Of a stretch of DNA of 64,000 nucleotides, positions 15,234 to 24,771 are shown piece after piece. Origin of the DNA: Ignavibacteriota bacterium. Its GTDB lineage: Bacteria; Bacteroidota; Ignavibacteria; Ignavibacteriales; Melioribacteraceae. The stretch is from the NCBI GenBank assembly GCA_002698995.1, contig PAAX01000027.1:1-64000 (forward strand), read 5' to 3'. Each line of letters begins with the position of its first letter. Position 1 is the stretch's first letter. The notes beneath the pieces were generated by a model. That model saw nothing but the letters and a program-made list of their open reading frames with translations, was not told the DNA's origin and ran no database searches. The translations under genes were made by a program, and so were the position numbers.

Positions 15234-17108
15234 TTATCGCACAATTGCGAACTTTCCAATTTTTTCACCATACTTAGAGCTTACATGATAGAAATAAACT
15301 CCGGTAGCAATTAATTGATTATACTCGGAACGTATATCCCAAAATGCTGTTCCGGTTCCGCTTGTATGTTCAATAGTTTTAACAAGATCACCATCTATTG
15401 TATAAATTTTTATTGTACATTCTGATGGTAAATTTGTGAATGACAAATCCCTAACTGGTTCACCAAGCAGCGGATCACCTAATCGTTTTCTTTCCCATGT
15501 TGCCGAAATTATGTATGGATTAGGAACAACTTTTATATCATCAACTGACTGTTCTGGTGCATCAACCGGTCTAATTTCTGCAGTATTCTCTAAAGCTGAT
15601 TGATCACTAGGTAGAAATGTTTTACCCGACTCTAATCCGTCAATATCTTCAACTGTAACAGAGTATGAATAATAAAAATAATTACTGGTAGTCTGCGGGT
15701 CAGTCCATGTATAAGTGTAAGGATTAGTATTTCCCGAAGCCGGAATTACAGCAACCGGATCTCCCCAATCATTTCTTTGTGGATCAGTGGTTTTGAATAC
15801 TTTGTAATTCTTAACTCTGGTTAAACCGGTTATAGGATCAATAAAATTAAGCTCTTTTTCATTACTCCATTTTAAAGTTATCTGATTATTAAAAGCCTCA
15901 TAACTCAAAGATGGTTTTGGAGGTGGAACAACTTTTAATCCATCATTATAAACTCTATAAATTCTGTCAACATTTTCACTTATTTCTGAATAATCTTGCC
16001 CTGCAACTAAAGCAAGGATGAAAGTTAGTTTTTGACCGGGTTGAATGGTGTACGGACCGCTTGCACCAATTGCATCAAGTCTTTGGCCGGCTTGATTAAT
16101 TTGTGTCACATCATCATAATTTATATCATCCCCATGAAATAAATTGGGCCATCTGTTGTTTGATTTTAACGCAGGATCACTACTCATCCATTGATAGACT
16201 ATTTTATCTTCAGCAACAATATCTCCCCAAGGAGAATCTCCGTCACTTGAATAGTGCCAATCGGTAATACCGGTTTTTCCATTTGTAGTTATTGGTGTTT
16301 CAAGAAATACCAGACCAAGCATAAAAGGCTGAACTCCGGGCCAATCACTGCTGATATTATCAGCATCATAGATATAATAAAAATTTCTATCCTTTTCGAA
16401 ACCCCATTTATCATCTTCATAATCATTTTCAACACCGCCGGCATCAAAATCAGTATACATTCCAAAGTACAAACCATCATGTGCAACGGTAGTATCATTC
16501 TCAATTTCAAATTTCATTATAATATAGTCTTCATCCTTTGATGTACTCCATGCATAAGTTGTTTGATAAACAACCAAATTAGTTTGATACTGCTGATTTG
16601 TTTCATCTCTATAAACAGCATAAGTATCTTCCTGTGAATTTATACTATCCTTATCATCGACTGTTCTAATGGGCCAATATGGAATACCGTTTGCAATAGG
16701 CCATGTTAAAGTATCACTACTTATTGCAACTTTACCTGAATCGGGATTATGAATTCCGGCAACTGCATCCCATTCCTTAGTATTTGCGGCTCTTGTTTGA
16801 ATTACATTAAATGGCTTATTATTATCTCCAGGCAGACCGATATACATATTCGTTTTATAAATAGCATCATGGTCTGTACTAATTGGCCATCTTCCGGCAG
16901 GAGATACCCCGCCAAAAGGATAAAACTGCCCCAAGTTCGTTACAGTCTGTCCAAGTTGATTAACAGTAATTACATTCTGAGCTCTGTCTTCAACAGCGGT
17001 AATATTATTTCGTTTATTTTCTCTTACTCTTTCGCTTCTATCCTGCGCTTGATAAGTCAAAGTAAATATCAATAATAGAAGCAGAGTATTTTTAATAAGA
17101 AATTTCAT
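15234..17108 (-). CDS. T9SS type A sorting domain surface protein
   Basis: 624 residues with a signal peptide (cleaved near TYQAQ), a mixed beta-rich body, an FnIII-like segment at about 400-490, and a C-terminal sorting domain (VVPNPYIISATWE..., FTNLPSECTIKIYTIDGDLVK, ATGVYFYHV, GKFAIVR). The sorting domain directs export by type IX secretion. A GGAG ribosome-binding site precedes the ATG. It is encoded between the TonB receptor and the PorV-like gene, an order recurrent in Ignavibacteria-type genomes. No enzymatic motif was recognised, so it may bind a ligand for the receptor or be a surface-layer component. Confidence 0.85.
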   Translation of the reverse strand: MKFLIKNTLLLLLIFTLTYQAQDRSERVRENKRNNITAVEDRAQNVITVNQLGQTVTNLGQFYPFGGVSPAGRWPISTDHDAIYKTNMYIGLPGDNNKPFNVIQTRAANTKEWDAVAGIHNPDSGKVAISSDTLTWPIANGIPYWPIRTVDDKDSINSQEDTYAVYRDETNQQYQTNLVVYQTTYAWSTSKDEDYIIMKFEIENDTTVAHDGLYFGMYTDFDAGGVENDYEDDKWGFEKDRNFYYIYDADNISSDWPGVQPFMLGLVFLETPITTNGKTGITDWHYSSDGDSPWGDIVAEDKIVYQWMSSDPALKSNNRWPNLFHGDDINYDDVTQINQAGQRLDAIGASGPYTIQPGQKLTFILALVAGQDYSEISENVDRIYRVYNDGLKVVPPPKPSLSYEAFNNQITLKWSNEKELNFIDPITGLTRVKNYKVFKTTDPQRNDWGDPVAVIPASGNTNPYTYTWTDPQTTSNYFYYSYSVTVEDIDGLESGKTFLPSDQSALENTAEIRPVDAPEQSVDDIKVVPNPYIISATWERKRLGDPLLGEPVRDLSFTNLPSECTIKIYTIDGDLVKTIEHTSGTGTAFWDIRSEYNQLIATGVYFYHVSSKYGEKIGKFAIVR

Positions 17109-17132
17109 TTCTATAAACTCCGTTTAATTTCT

Positions 17133-17318
17133 TTAGAATCCAAAATTAACACCCAAATAGATCGTTCTTGGTGAAAAGAAGTTTGTCGGATCTTGATCAT
17201 AATCAGGTGTAGCGCCGCTTAATAACGAACCGGAATCGGTAGGTGAACCGGTTGCACTGTAAACCGATCTTACATTTTTTCTATCGAGAAGATTTCTAAT
17301 ATCGGCAAAAATGGAAAC
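17133..17318 (-). pseudogene. C-terminal tail of the TonB receptor beyond an in-frame TAG
   Basis: Directly after the TAG at 17319-17321 the same frame continues for 61 codons to TAA at 17133-17135. The tail reads VSIFADIRNLLDRKNV at its start and ends SPRTIYLGVNFGF. That is the final strands of a TonB-dependent barrel with the expected terminal phenylalanine. The tail has no start of its own. It shows that the receptor lost its last barrel strands through one nonsense codon (a CAG to TAG change would suffice), unless the stop is read through or is a sequence error. Confidence 0.85.
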
Positions 17319-19673
17319 CTAATAGTTATCTATATAGAAATCTTTTCTAATAAGAAGATCGACGAAGATAGTTTCCGGAAGTTTGGAATTATTTCTTTCA
17401 GCAACATATCTTGCTCTTGCCGGATTGAATGTATAAGGAAGTCCGCTTCCATATCTGGTTATTATATTAAAGGTTGTGTTCTCAAAGATGAACGGAGCGA
17501 AATTGAAAGGTCCTTCATCTTCATAAAAACTAAAACTCAACTGGGCATTTGCTGTATGAGTTTGATCAAAATTTAATGGAAGGTATTTAAGCGACTGAGT
17601 TCCAACAACATCAAAAGCTCCGGAGTATCTTTCCTGCTGTGATGACGAACTTCCTTCAGCTATTGAATAAGTATAGTTTGCACTTGCATAAATATTTCGG
17701 TTGTTCCATTTAGCTGAAATTTCAAATCCTTTAACTATTGCAAAATCTTCATTTACATAAGATGCATAAGGAAGACGATCATAATTCCAAACAACTCCAA
17801 TTAAGTTTTCAATTTTCTTGCTGAAGAATGTTGTTTGTAAAGTTGTGTTTTCAAAATTAGTCAGCAAACCTAATTCATAGCTGGATGTTTTTTCCGGTTC
17901 AAGGTTAGGATTTCCAAATATCGGTTCTGTGTTCGAAAAAGTTCTGCTTAGATTTTCATACATAACTTGAAATTCCGGTCTCTGGAAAAATTGGCCGTAA
18001 GCAAAATGAAAAACGGTATTCTCCAGAACGGGGTATGCAATTCCCACTCTTGGAGAAAAAGAACTTTTCATTTTACTTTCTGTTGTTGAAGAAGGATCAA
18101 AAGGATTATTCACAAAATTTGCTTTCGGATTGTAAAAATCATATCTCAATCCTAGATTTAATATAATGGTTTCAAACTCAATTTTATCCTGCAGATACAC
18201 TGCACCTTCAAACGGTTTTTCAAGATAATCTATTGAGAACCGAGCACTTGGATTATTAGGATTGTTTATATAAAAATAATCAAGTTCATGAAACTTAGCA
18301 TCAAACCCTGCTTTAACTAAATTATATCTATCTATTTGATAAGTCATATCTCCTTTAGCGGTAAAGGATTTTGTAACTTGATCTTCATAAGCTGAATTAG
18401 CAAGTGAACGATAAAATCTGGAATTGCTGAATCTTAAAAATGTTGGGACGGGATAATCTTGGTAATTCAACCCTTTTAGATTTCTTAAATAATCATAATT
18501 GTAATATGAGACTCTAATTTCATAGAAAAGTTTTTCAGAAACTGCATGAGTAAAATTTAATCCAAGCAGTGTGCTGGAACTATTTCTAATGTAAGTACTA
18601 TCGGGAATAAATCTCATTAAGTGATCATAATTCTGCCACTCTCTATCTGAATAATTATATAGAAAGGTAAGTTTACCGGCAGCAAAAGGTTTAAAGTAAA
18701 GTTTACCAAGAAGAGTAAGATAATTATCATAACCAAACGGTTTGTTCTGTGAAAATTCTACAGATTCAAATACAGTTCCCCCTTGATCTTGAATTTCTTG
18801 GATATTACCGGAATAATAATAATTATCTGCAGTTGTATATTTAGCAGAAAGTAATACTCCTAAGGGACTTCCTTTCCATAAAGGTCCGTTGAAGTAACCT
18901 TCAAAATAATTTTCATTAAGATCTTCTCCGGCACTTCCTAAACCGAGATTAGTTCTTTTATAAGTAAATTGCCCGGTAAGCTTTTCATAGTTCTCTTTTG
19001 TAACAATATTTACAACACCTGATAATGCATTCCCGTACTCGGCATTAAACGTACCAGTTAAAAACTCCATTTGTTGTATTGCTTGGTTATTTACCTCAAC
19101 AACTTGTTCGTTAAAGAGAGGATCTTCAATTCTGTATCCATCAACATAAAAAGCAACTTCACCCGATCTTCCACCCCTTACATGAAGTCCGCCTGAGTTT
19201 ACAACACCGGTTTGAAGCTGTAATACTCCGCTTACAGAATTGACCGGAAGAGTTTCAAGTTCTTTTTCATCAATATTCTGCATAGTTGATGTTTTATCTC
19301 TTTGAACATTTGGAACTCTAGATTCAACAACTAGAACTTCTTCTCCTTCTAAAGTTGCTGTGGCAAGTTCAAAATCAAGATCGGTTGTTTTATCAACCTT
19401 TACAGAAACATTAGCTTTTTTTAATGATTGATAGCCGATATAGCTGGCGGTTACTTCATATTCTCCCGGAGGAATATTAAGTATGAAATAATAACCATTG
19501 ATATCCGTACTTGCTCCGGTGCTAAGTGAGTTGATAAAAATATTTGCTCCAACTAATGGTTCACCGGTTTCTGAGTCAATAACTCTCCCGGCAATTTTCC
19601 CGGTTGTACCGGCAAAAGTTGTAGAGCAAATTAAAAGTGTTATTGATATAAAAACTAATAATCTTTGAAGCAT
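17319..19673 (-). CDS. TonB-dependent receptor, interrupted by a premature TAG
   Basis: 784 residues as written, about 846 if the stop is passed. Order: signal peptide (to about residue 21), carboxypeptidase-regulatory-like beta domain (GKIAGRVIDSETGEPLVGANIF to about 105), plug domain (about 125-230, LHVRGGRSGEVAFYVDGY and YGNALSGVVNIVT), then a long beta barrel. Outer-membrane importer driven by TonB-ExbB-ExbD. GGAGG precedes the ATG. The RpiR gene ends 17 bases upstream, so the two are co-transcribed. The stop removes about 61 residues including the C-terminal strand that normally guides barrel assembly, so the product is probably non-functional without readthrough. Confidence 0.9.
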   Translation of the reverse strand: MLQRLLVFISITLLICSTTFAGTTGKIAGRVIDSETGEPLVGANIFINSLSTGASTDINGYYFILNIPPGEYEVTASYIGYQSLKKANVSVKVDKTTDLDFELATATLEGEEVLVVESRVPNVQRDKTSTMQNIDEKELETLPVNSVSGVLQLQTGVVNSGGLHVRGGRSGEVAFYVDGYRIEDPLFNEQVVEVNNQAIQQMEFLTGTFNAEYGNALSGVVNIVTKENYEKLTGQFTYKRTNLGLGSAGEDLNENYFEGYFNGPLWKGSPLGVLLSAKYTTADNYYYSGNIQEIQDQGGTVFESVEFSQNKPFGYDNYLTLLGKLYFKPFAAGKLTFLYNYSDREWQNYDHLMRFIPDSTYIRNSSSTLLGLNFTHAVSEKLFYEIRVSYYNYDYLRNLKGLNYQDYPVPTFLRFSNSRFYRSLANSAYEDQVTKSFTAKGDMTYQIDRYNLVKAGFDAKFHELDYFYINNPNNPSARFSIDYLEKPFEGAVYLQDKIEFETIILNLGLRYDFYNPKANFVNNPFDPSSTTESKMKSSFSPRVGIAYPVLENTVFHFAYGQFFQRPEFQVMYENLSRTFSNTEPIFGNPNLEPEKTSSYELGLLTNFENTTLQTTFFSKKIENLIGVVWNYDRLPYASYVNEDFAIVKGFEISAKWNNRNIYASANYTYSIAEGSSSSQQERYSGAFDVVGTQSLKYLPLNFDQTHTANAQLSFSFYEDEGPFNFAPFIFENTTFNIITRYGSGLPYTFNPARARYVAERNNSKLPETIFVDLLIRKDFYIDNY

Positions 19674-19690
19674 AATTTATTCTGCCTCCG

Positions 19691-20539
19691 TTATAAATTA
19701 TTTTTAGCCATTATTCCGAAAATCTCATTCAATCTTTTAAGAGTTTTTTCAGCTCGTGATTTATTTCTAATAGCAACCTCTGTTGCAAGTGCATTTATAA
19801 GCATTGTTATAGATGAGACCGAATTTGTAAAAAGCATATTCTCAGTCTTAACCGGAATAACAACTTCGGAAAATTTTGTTATTGGTGATGCATAAGAATT
19901 TGTAAATGAAATTACCTTTATACTATTGCTGTTTGCATATTCTGCTAATTCAATAGTTTCATTATGATGAGGTAGAAATGAAAAAAGAATTAATGCACTC
20001 TCTTTTTTAATATTAATAGCCTGCTCTAAAAAAGTAAGCGGTCCTTTAATAAAAGATGAAGATTGAACTCCAATCAAACTTAACTGGTAGCTCATTAAAG
20101 TAGCAAGAATATTTGAAACTCCAAGTCCTGCACAAAACACCAATTTAGATTTATTAATAATATCCGCAGCTTTGTTAAACCCTTTCCTATCAACAAGATT
20201 AATTGTTTCGTTGATATTTTTTATTTCAATGTTTGCTACTGATGTAAGTGTATCTTCTTTGAGATTATCAATAAGAGGGAAAATTGATTTGCTTGCAATT
20301 TGATTTTGAAAATCATCTGTTAATTTTGTACGAAGTTCCGTAAACCCTTTGAATCCTACTCTTTGTGAAAAACGAACTACCGAAGCCACGCTTACATTAG
20401 TTTTTTTTGCCAGTTCTTGAACATTCATAAACATAACTTTTTCAGTGTTATGCATTATGTAATCTGCCACTTGCTTTTGATTTTCCGGAAGCTTGTTATA
20501 TACTTCCTGAACCAGTTTATATATTTGAAGATTTCCCAT
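19691..20539 (-). CDS. RpiR/MurR-family transcriptional regulator with SIS domain
   Basis: 282 residues. An N-terminal helix-turn-helix domain (about 1-77, with LPENQKQVADYIMHN and TNVSVASVVRFSQRVGFKGF) is followed by a sugar-isomerase (SIS) domain (about 110-260, FCAGLGVSNILA). Such regulators sense phosphosugars and control carbohydrate or cell-wall sugar uptake. GAGGT precedes the ATG. A TTTG element and TATAATCT 20 bases downstream could form its promoter in the 71-base gap. It leads the operon of TonB receptor, T9SS protein and PorV-like gene, which suggests that operon handles a sugar or amino sugar. Confidence 0.9.
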   Translation of the reverse strand: MGNLQIYKLVQEVYNKLPENQKQVADYIMHNTEKVMFMNVQELAKKTNVSVASVVRFSQRVGFKGFTELRTKLTDDFQNQIASKSIFPLIDNLKEDTLTSVANIEIKNINETINLVDRKGFNKAADIINKSKLVFCAGLGVSNILATLMSYQLSLIGVQSSSFIKGPLTFLEQAINIKKESALILFSFLPHHNETIELAEYANSNSIKVISFTNSYASPITKFSEVVIPVKTENMLFTNSVSSITMLINALATEVAIRNKSRAEKTLKRLNEIFGIMAKNNL

Positions 20540-20610
20540 CTTACCTCATATTATTAAGCTGCGTAGATTATAATTTCTCCACAGCATAAAAACAAATCCT
20601 TTTTATTCTA

Positions 20611-21726
20611 TTATTTTACAAGCATCATCTTTTTTGTTTGAACAAAACTGCCGGCTTTAATAGTATAGAAATAAATTCCTGAAGTAAGATTAGATGCATC
20701 AAACTTTATTTGATAATTACCTGCCGGTTGATTTTGGTTAACCAATTCGGCTACTTCATTTCCAAGAATATCATAAACTTTCAGATTTACATTTTCATTG
20801 CTTGGAACTGAATATTGAATACTTGTTGAAGGATTGAAAGGATTAGGATAATTCTGCTCTAAAGCAAATTTAACAGGTAATTGATTTAATTGATCGTCAA
20901 CAGAAGTTGCGATATTCTCATATTGTGCAACTGCTAAATCCATATTTGATTCTGCATCATCTTTTGTATTACCTGAAGCAAAAGCAATATACATTTCAAA
21001 TGATTCGTCAGCTGCTAATTCTTGAGCCGCCTGCGAAATAAAACTAACAACACCGTCTGCACCCGATTCGTAATTGTTATCAAAATCATTATAAGTCAGC
21101 CAGCTCCATAAATCATTATCAGATCCGTTATAACCATCAAACCATTCGATTGTTTTTAATGAGTTTAAAGGATTATTAAGAACTTTTACTCCGACATAAT
21201 CAGCGTCATCTTTATATATAATGAAATCACTTGTACCGTCACTCATATCTACTTTTTCAAAACCATATTCATTAGAAATTTGAGGTAAGATTTCCATACC
21301 TCCAATCAATGATGCATTTCCGCTTTCTTTGTTTGTAACTGCAAATTTAAAAATCACGTACTTTGCATTATCCCATAAATAAGCATTAACTTTTACTTGG
21401 ACTGCAGGAGGTAAGCCGCTGTATGAATTATCAATAACCACACTGGCTTCATAATCTGCAACTTCAGATGAATTGGCCATAGAAGCAGGTTCAACATTTT
21501 CGGCATCATTATAATAATCAAAAACTTGATTCTCAGATCCCCCTACTAAAACCGATGCCCTGTCAATTTGAATAAGCGTATCAGAACCATTAATTGTAGA
21601 GTATCTTAAAGCACCATATTGTTCTACTCTAACTAAAACATTTCCATTATTAATAGAAACGTTTTGAGAATAATTGGATGAAGCGAATAAAATAATTAAT
21701 AGAAAAGATAGTAAATAATTTTTCAT
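20611..21726 (-). CDS. Secreted protein with T9SS type A sorting domain
   Basis: 371 residues: signal peptide (to about NYSQ), a beta-rich region of unrecognised family (about 20-280), then a linker and C-terminal sorting domain beginning FALEQNYPNPFNPST and ending KKMMLVK. It is exported by type IX secretion to the surface or medium. GGGAGG lies just ahead of the ATG. The gene is upstream of rpiR on the same strand and may belong to the same regulon. Its promoter region (21727-21976) is shared with a divergent lipoprotein gene and holds several palindromes. Function of the body is unknown. Confidence 0.85.
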   Translation of the reverse strand: MKNYLLSFLLIILFASSNYSQNVSINNGNVLVRVEQYGALRYSTINGSDTLIQIDRASVLVGGSENQVFDYYNDAENVEPASMANSSEVADYEASVVIDNSYSGLPPAVQVKVNAYLWDNAKYVIFKFAVTNKESGNASLIGGMEILPQISNEYGFEKVDMSDGTSDFIIYKDDADYVGVKVLNNPLNSLKTIEWFDGYNGSDNDLWSWLTYNDFDNNYESGADGVVSFISQAAQELAADESFEMYIAFASGNTKDDAESNMDLAVAQYENIATSVDDQLNQLPVKFALEQNYPNPFNPSTSIQYSVPSNENVNLKVYDILGNEVAELVNQNQPAGNYQIKFDASNLTSGIYFYTIKAGSFVQTKKMMLVK

Positions 21727-21780
21727 GGAAGCCTCCCTTAAATTTATAGAGTAACAAACTATTCAATTTTGCTAAAATAT

Positions 21781-21854
21781 TGTAACGTTTGTTACACTCA
21801 TAATAATTCAAATATGTTTTTTTGTCAAGTGAAAAATCATTTGACAAATGTCAC
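21781..21854. promoter_or_regulatory. Palindromes in the divergent promoter region
   Basis: TGTAAC-GTTT-GTTACA at 21781-21796 is a perfect 6-4-6 palindrome, with a related GTAACAAAC at 21751-21759. TTTGTCAA (21821-21828) and TTGACAAA (21841-21848) are inverted arms. TTGAC-AAAT-GTCAC at 21841-21854 fits the 5-4-5 half-site pattern of Crp/Fnr-family regulators. These lie between a T9SS gene and a lipoprotein gene transcribed divergently. The palindromes are seen; the binding factors are inferred. Confidence 0.5.
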
Positions 21855-21976
21855 ATACCAAAAAATCTTAATTGACAATTGAGTCCCTATTATCTAATTT
21901 TCAATTGCCCTCACTTAATACCTTTTTGGTAAAGTGTGAACTATATATAAAATAACACAAACAATCTGGAGGGCAT

Positions 21977-23305
21977 ATGAAAAGCATTAGATACTTTTTT
22001 ATAATCTTATTATCAGTTTCATTTCTATTAGTTTCTTGTAAGAAGGAAGACAATCCAACTGAACCGCAAGATGAAGATCCTACAACTGAAACAGAAGTAA
22101 TGACTGTTTCTTCAACCGGTTTTGGTGAAATCTCTGTTCCTTCAGGTGTAGCAGTGTCTGTTATACCCGGAGCAGTTCCGCAGAATAATCAAGGTTCATC
22201 AGGTAATATCTCTTTTTCAATTGAAACTCCTGTAACTCCTCCTGTTCCTCTTTCTTCAAATTATACTTTAGTCGGTAATTACGCTCAGTTGGGTCCGGTT
22301 GGATTCAATTTTAGGTGGCCAATTACTATAAAGCTTCCTTATCCAGCCGGAACAGATGTTTCTACAATTTTTGTAGTTCACTATGATTCCTTTGACGAAC
22401 AATGGTATGTTGTTCCTTCATCGGAAGTTGAATACAATAATAATTTAATTACAGCTACAGCAATTGAACTTGGTTATTACGCCGTTGCTACAGCAAACGG
22501 ATTCGGTAAAATTAACGGTGAAAAATCTGCAGGTGGATTTTCATACAGCGGCGAAGCAGGTTATTTCTATACTTTAACTGTTGCTTCAGTTTCAAACTTT
22601 AAATATCCCGATCAACAAAGCTGGTACGGCGGAGATATTATTGGAAGAACCGGTGGAAATGGTTCAAGTCCTACCGGCACTCCACTTCAACCGACAAGAA
22701 TAATGCTGCCTCAGGCTACTTATCAAATATGGATTACAAGAACTAGACCTGGTACTCTTTCTACTCTTACTGAAATTTATACTTATTCAGTTCCTGCAAG
22801 CGGTACTATTAATGGACCTGTAACCTATACTTCTGTTTTTTCTAATGGTGATGGATGGACTACATTAAGTCTTCCGGGCGGCGGCTCATGGGTTGAAGGA
22901 AGACCAACCGGATGGGCACTTCCTACTTCAACTTATGGTACCGGTGAAGTTCAAATTACTTTAACATGGGTAAATAACCAATCAAGACAAACAGATGTCG
23001 ATCTTCATTTATTCGGACCAAATGGTGTTCATGTTTATTATAGTAATGAACAAGATGGAGGATTCGAACTGGATAGAGACTGGCTTGAAGATTTAGGAAA
23101 CGCAACGGAAAATATTTACAGCATTAGTTCTGTTCCAGCAGGAGAATATACAGTTAGAGTTAATTTATATTCAGGAGATCAAACCAACTTCAACGTTAGA
23201 GTTATTCAGGGAAACAATGTTAGAAATTACAGTGGACAAGTAACCACTTCAAACAGCGGAAACGATCCGGCTCAAATGGTTACAATAGAAACTTTTTCTA
23301 AATAA
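21977..23305 (+). CDS. Lipoprotein with ZU5-like and DUF2135-like beta domains
   Basis: 442 residues. A lipoprotein signal ends in LLVSC (about Cys21) and is followed by a Glu/Pro/Thr-rich linker. Residues about 45-170 resemble a ZU5-type beta domain (ISVPSGVAVSVIPGAVP, YTLVGNYAQLGPVGFNFRWPITIKLPYP). The C-terminal third (about 320-420, VQITLTWVNNQSRQTDVDLHLFGPNG, YTVRVNLYSGDQTNF) resembles the YfaP/DUF2135 fold. Probably anchored at the outer membrane; function unknown. GGAGG precedes the ATG, and a strong terminator follows. Confidence 0.75.
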   Translation: MKSIRYFFIILLSVSFLLVSCKKEDNPTEPQDEDPTTETEVMTVSSTGFGEISVPSGVAVSVIPGAVPQNNQGSSGNISFSIETPVTPPVPLSSNYTLVGNYAQLGPVGFNFRWPITIKLPYPAGTDVSTIFVVHYDSFDEQWYVVPSSEVEYNNNLITATAIELGYYAVATANGFGKINGEKSAGGFSYSGEAGYFYTLTVASVSNFKYPDQQSWYGGDIIGRTGGNGSSPTGTPLQPTRIMLPQATYQIWITRTRPGTLSTLTEIYTYSVPASGTINGPVTYTSVFSNGDGWTTLSLPGGGSWVEGRPTGWALPTSTYGTGEVQITLTWVNNQSRQTDVDLHLFGPNGVHVYYSNEQDGGFELDRDWLEDLGNATENIYSISSVPAGEYTVRVNLYSGDQTNFNVRVIQGNNVRNYSGQVTTSNSGNDPAQMVTIETFSK

Positions 23306-23352
23306 CCCAATGTAGTTTTTAAGTTATATTTAATCACTTCGATTATTCTATA

Positions 23353-23385
23353 GAAAGTCCGTTTTAATAGACGGACTTTCTTTTT
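23353..23385 (+). terminator. Rho-independent terminator
   Basis: GAAAGTCCGT (23353-23362), an 8-base loop, ACGGACTTTC (23371-23380), then TTTTT. It ends the lipoprotein transcript. Confidence 0.92.
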
Positions 23386-23508
23386 ATCTATATCAGAAAA
23401 TCCTCTTTAACAGTCAAAAATTTTCGGAATTTTGCAGACTTAAAGCAGTTAAAATCTTAAATTAACTACAAAGAAAATTTTCATTTAATAAAGCTTGAGG
23501 TGTTTATT

Positions 23509-24741
23509 ATGGCTGTTATTAGACCATTCAAAGCTGTAAGACCTGATTCACAAGTTGCTCATTTGGTAGCCAGCGTTCCTTATGATGTTGTTAACAGAAA
23601 AGAATCAGCTGAATTGGCAAAAGGAAATCCAATAAGTTTTTTAAGAATTACCCGTTCTGAGATTGAAATGGATGAACATATAGATGTATATTCATCCGAG
23701 GTTTATGTGAAAGCTAAAGAGAACTTCGAGAGATTAAGAAAAGAAGCTCCTATGGTGCAGGATGAAGAGTCCCACTTTTATGTTTATAAACTTGTTATGG
23801 GAGAGCAATCACAAGTAGGAATAGCAGCAACTTTTTCAGTTGATGATTACGATAACGATGTAATTATGAAGCATGAAAAAACTAGGAAAGTGAAAGAAGA
23901 TGATAGAACCAATCATATTATTACTACAGAAGCTCAAACAGGTGCAGTATTTTTAACTTACAAAGGAGTTGATGAAGTAAATAGAGTTGTTGAAGAAACA
24001 ATGGCAAACGAACCGTTATATGATTTTACTGCCCCGGATGGTGTAAAGCATACTGTATGGATGATGCCTGATGATTACAAGGATATAATTGTTTTTGAAA
24101 TCGGAAAAGTAGAGAAACTATATATTGCCGATGGTCATCACAGAGCTGCAAGTGCAAGCAGAGCTCAAAAAGTGAAAAAAGAAAATAGTGTAGGTGTCAC
24201 AGGTGAAGAGGAATTTAATTATTTCATGGCAGTTTTATTTCCTGCAGAGCAGTTAAGCATACTCCCTTATAATAGAGTAGTTTTTAATCTAAATGGATTA
24301 ATGGAAGGAGACTTCATAGAAAAAGTTAAAGAGAATTTCTCGGTAGAAGAAATAGATTCTCCAAATCCCCCAGAAAGAAGAAACATTTGTATGTATTTAA
24401 GCGGAAAATGGTATTTGCTTAAACCAAATGAAAATGTTAAGGAAGCAGAAACAGTCGGTGATAATTTAGATGTAAGTATTCTGCAAAATTATCTCCTTAC
24501 TCCAATTCTTGGAATTGAAGATCCAAGAACTGATACAAATATTGATTTTATTGGCGGAATAAGAGGAACACAAGAGCTTGAAAAGCTTGTAAATACTGGT
24601 CAGGCTGTAGTTGCATTTTCAATGTATCCGGTTTCTGTTGATGATTTAATAAATATTTCAAATGCAGGTGAAACAATGCCTCCAAAATCAACTTGGTTTG
24701 AGCCTAAGTTAAGAGACGGTTTACTAGTTCATGTTATATAA
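23509..24741 (+). CDS. DUF1015 family protein linked to serine synthesis
   Basis: About 410 residues from ATG 23509, which has GAGG nine bases ahead (an in-frame GTG at 23500 overlaps that site). It covers the whole DUF1015 family: MAVIRPFKAVRPD, VPYDVVNRKESAEL, MKHEKTRKVKEDDRTNHI and the signature ADGHHRAASA at about 203-212. The DGHHR box resembles that of ParB/SerK-type proteins; archaeal SerK is an ADP-dependent serine kinase. It is 21-30 bases ahead of serC and almost certainly co-transcribed. A role in serine or phosphoserine metabolism is inferred from that linkage, not proven. Confidence 0.88.
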   Translation: MAVIRPFKAVRPDSQVAHLVASVPYDVVNRKESAELAKGNPISFLRITRSEIEMDEHIDVYSSEVYVKAKENFERLRKEAPMVQDEESHFYVYKLVMGEQSQVGIAATFSVDDYDNDVIMKHEKTRKVKEDDRTNHIITTEAQTGAVFLTYKGVDEVNRVVEETMANEPLYDFTAPDGVKHTVWMMPDDYKDIIVFEIGKVEKLYIADGHHRAASASRAQKVKKENSVGVTGEEEFNYFMAVLFPAEQLSILPYNRVVFNLNGLMEGDFIEKVKENFSVEEIDSPNPPERRNICMYLSGKWYLLKPNENVKEAETVGDNLDVSILQNYLLTPILGIEDPRTDTNIDFIGGIRGTQELEKLVNTGQAVVAFSMYPVSVDDLINISNAGETMPPKSTWFEPKLRDGLLVHVI

Positions 24742-24771
24742 AATAAAGTAATCAATAAAAGGATGTTAGTT

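Noticed and set aside
17319-17321. TAG read as an amino acid genome-wide (pyrrolysine or other recoding)
   Set aside because: TAG terminates several other genes in the window at family-typical lengths (hutH, cupin, DUF423), so a local mutation, error or local readthrough is more likely.
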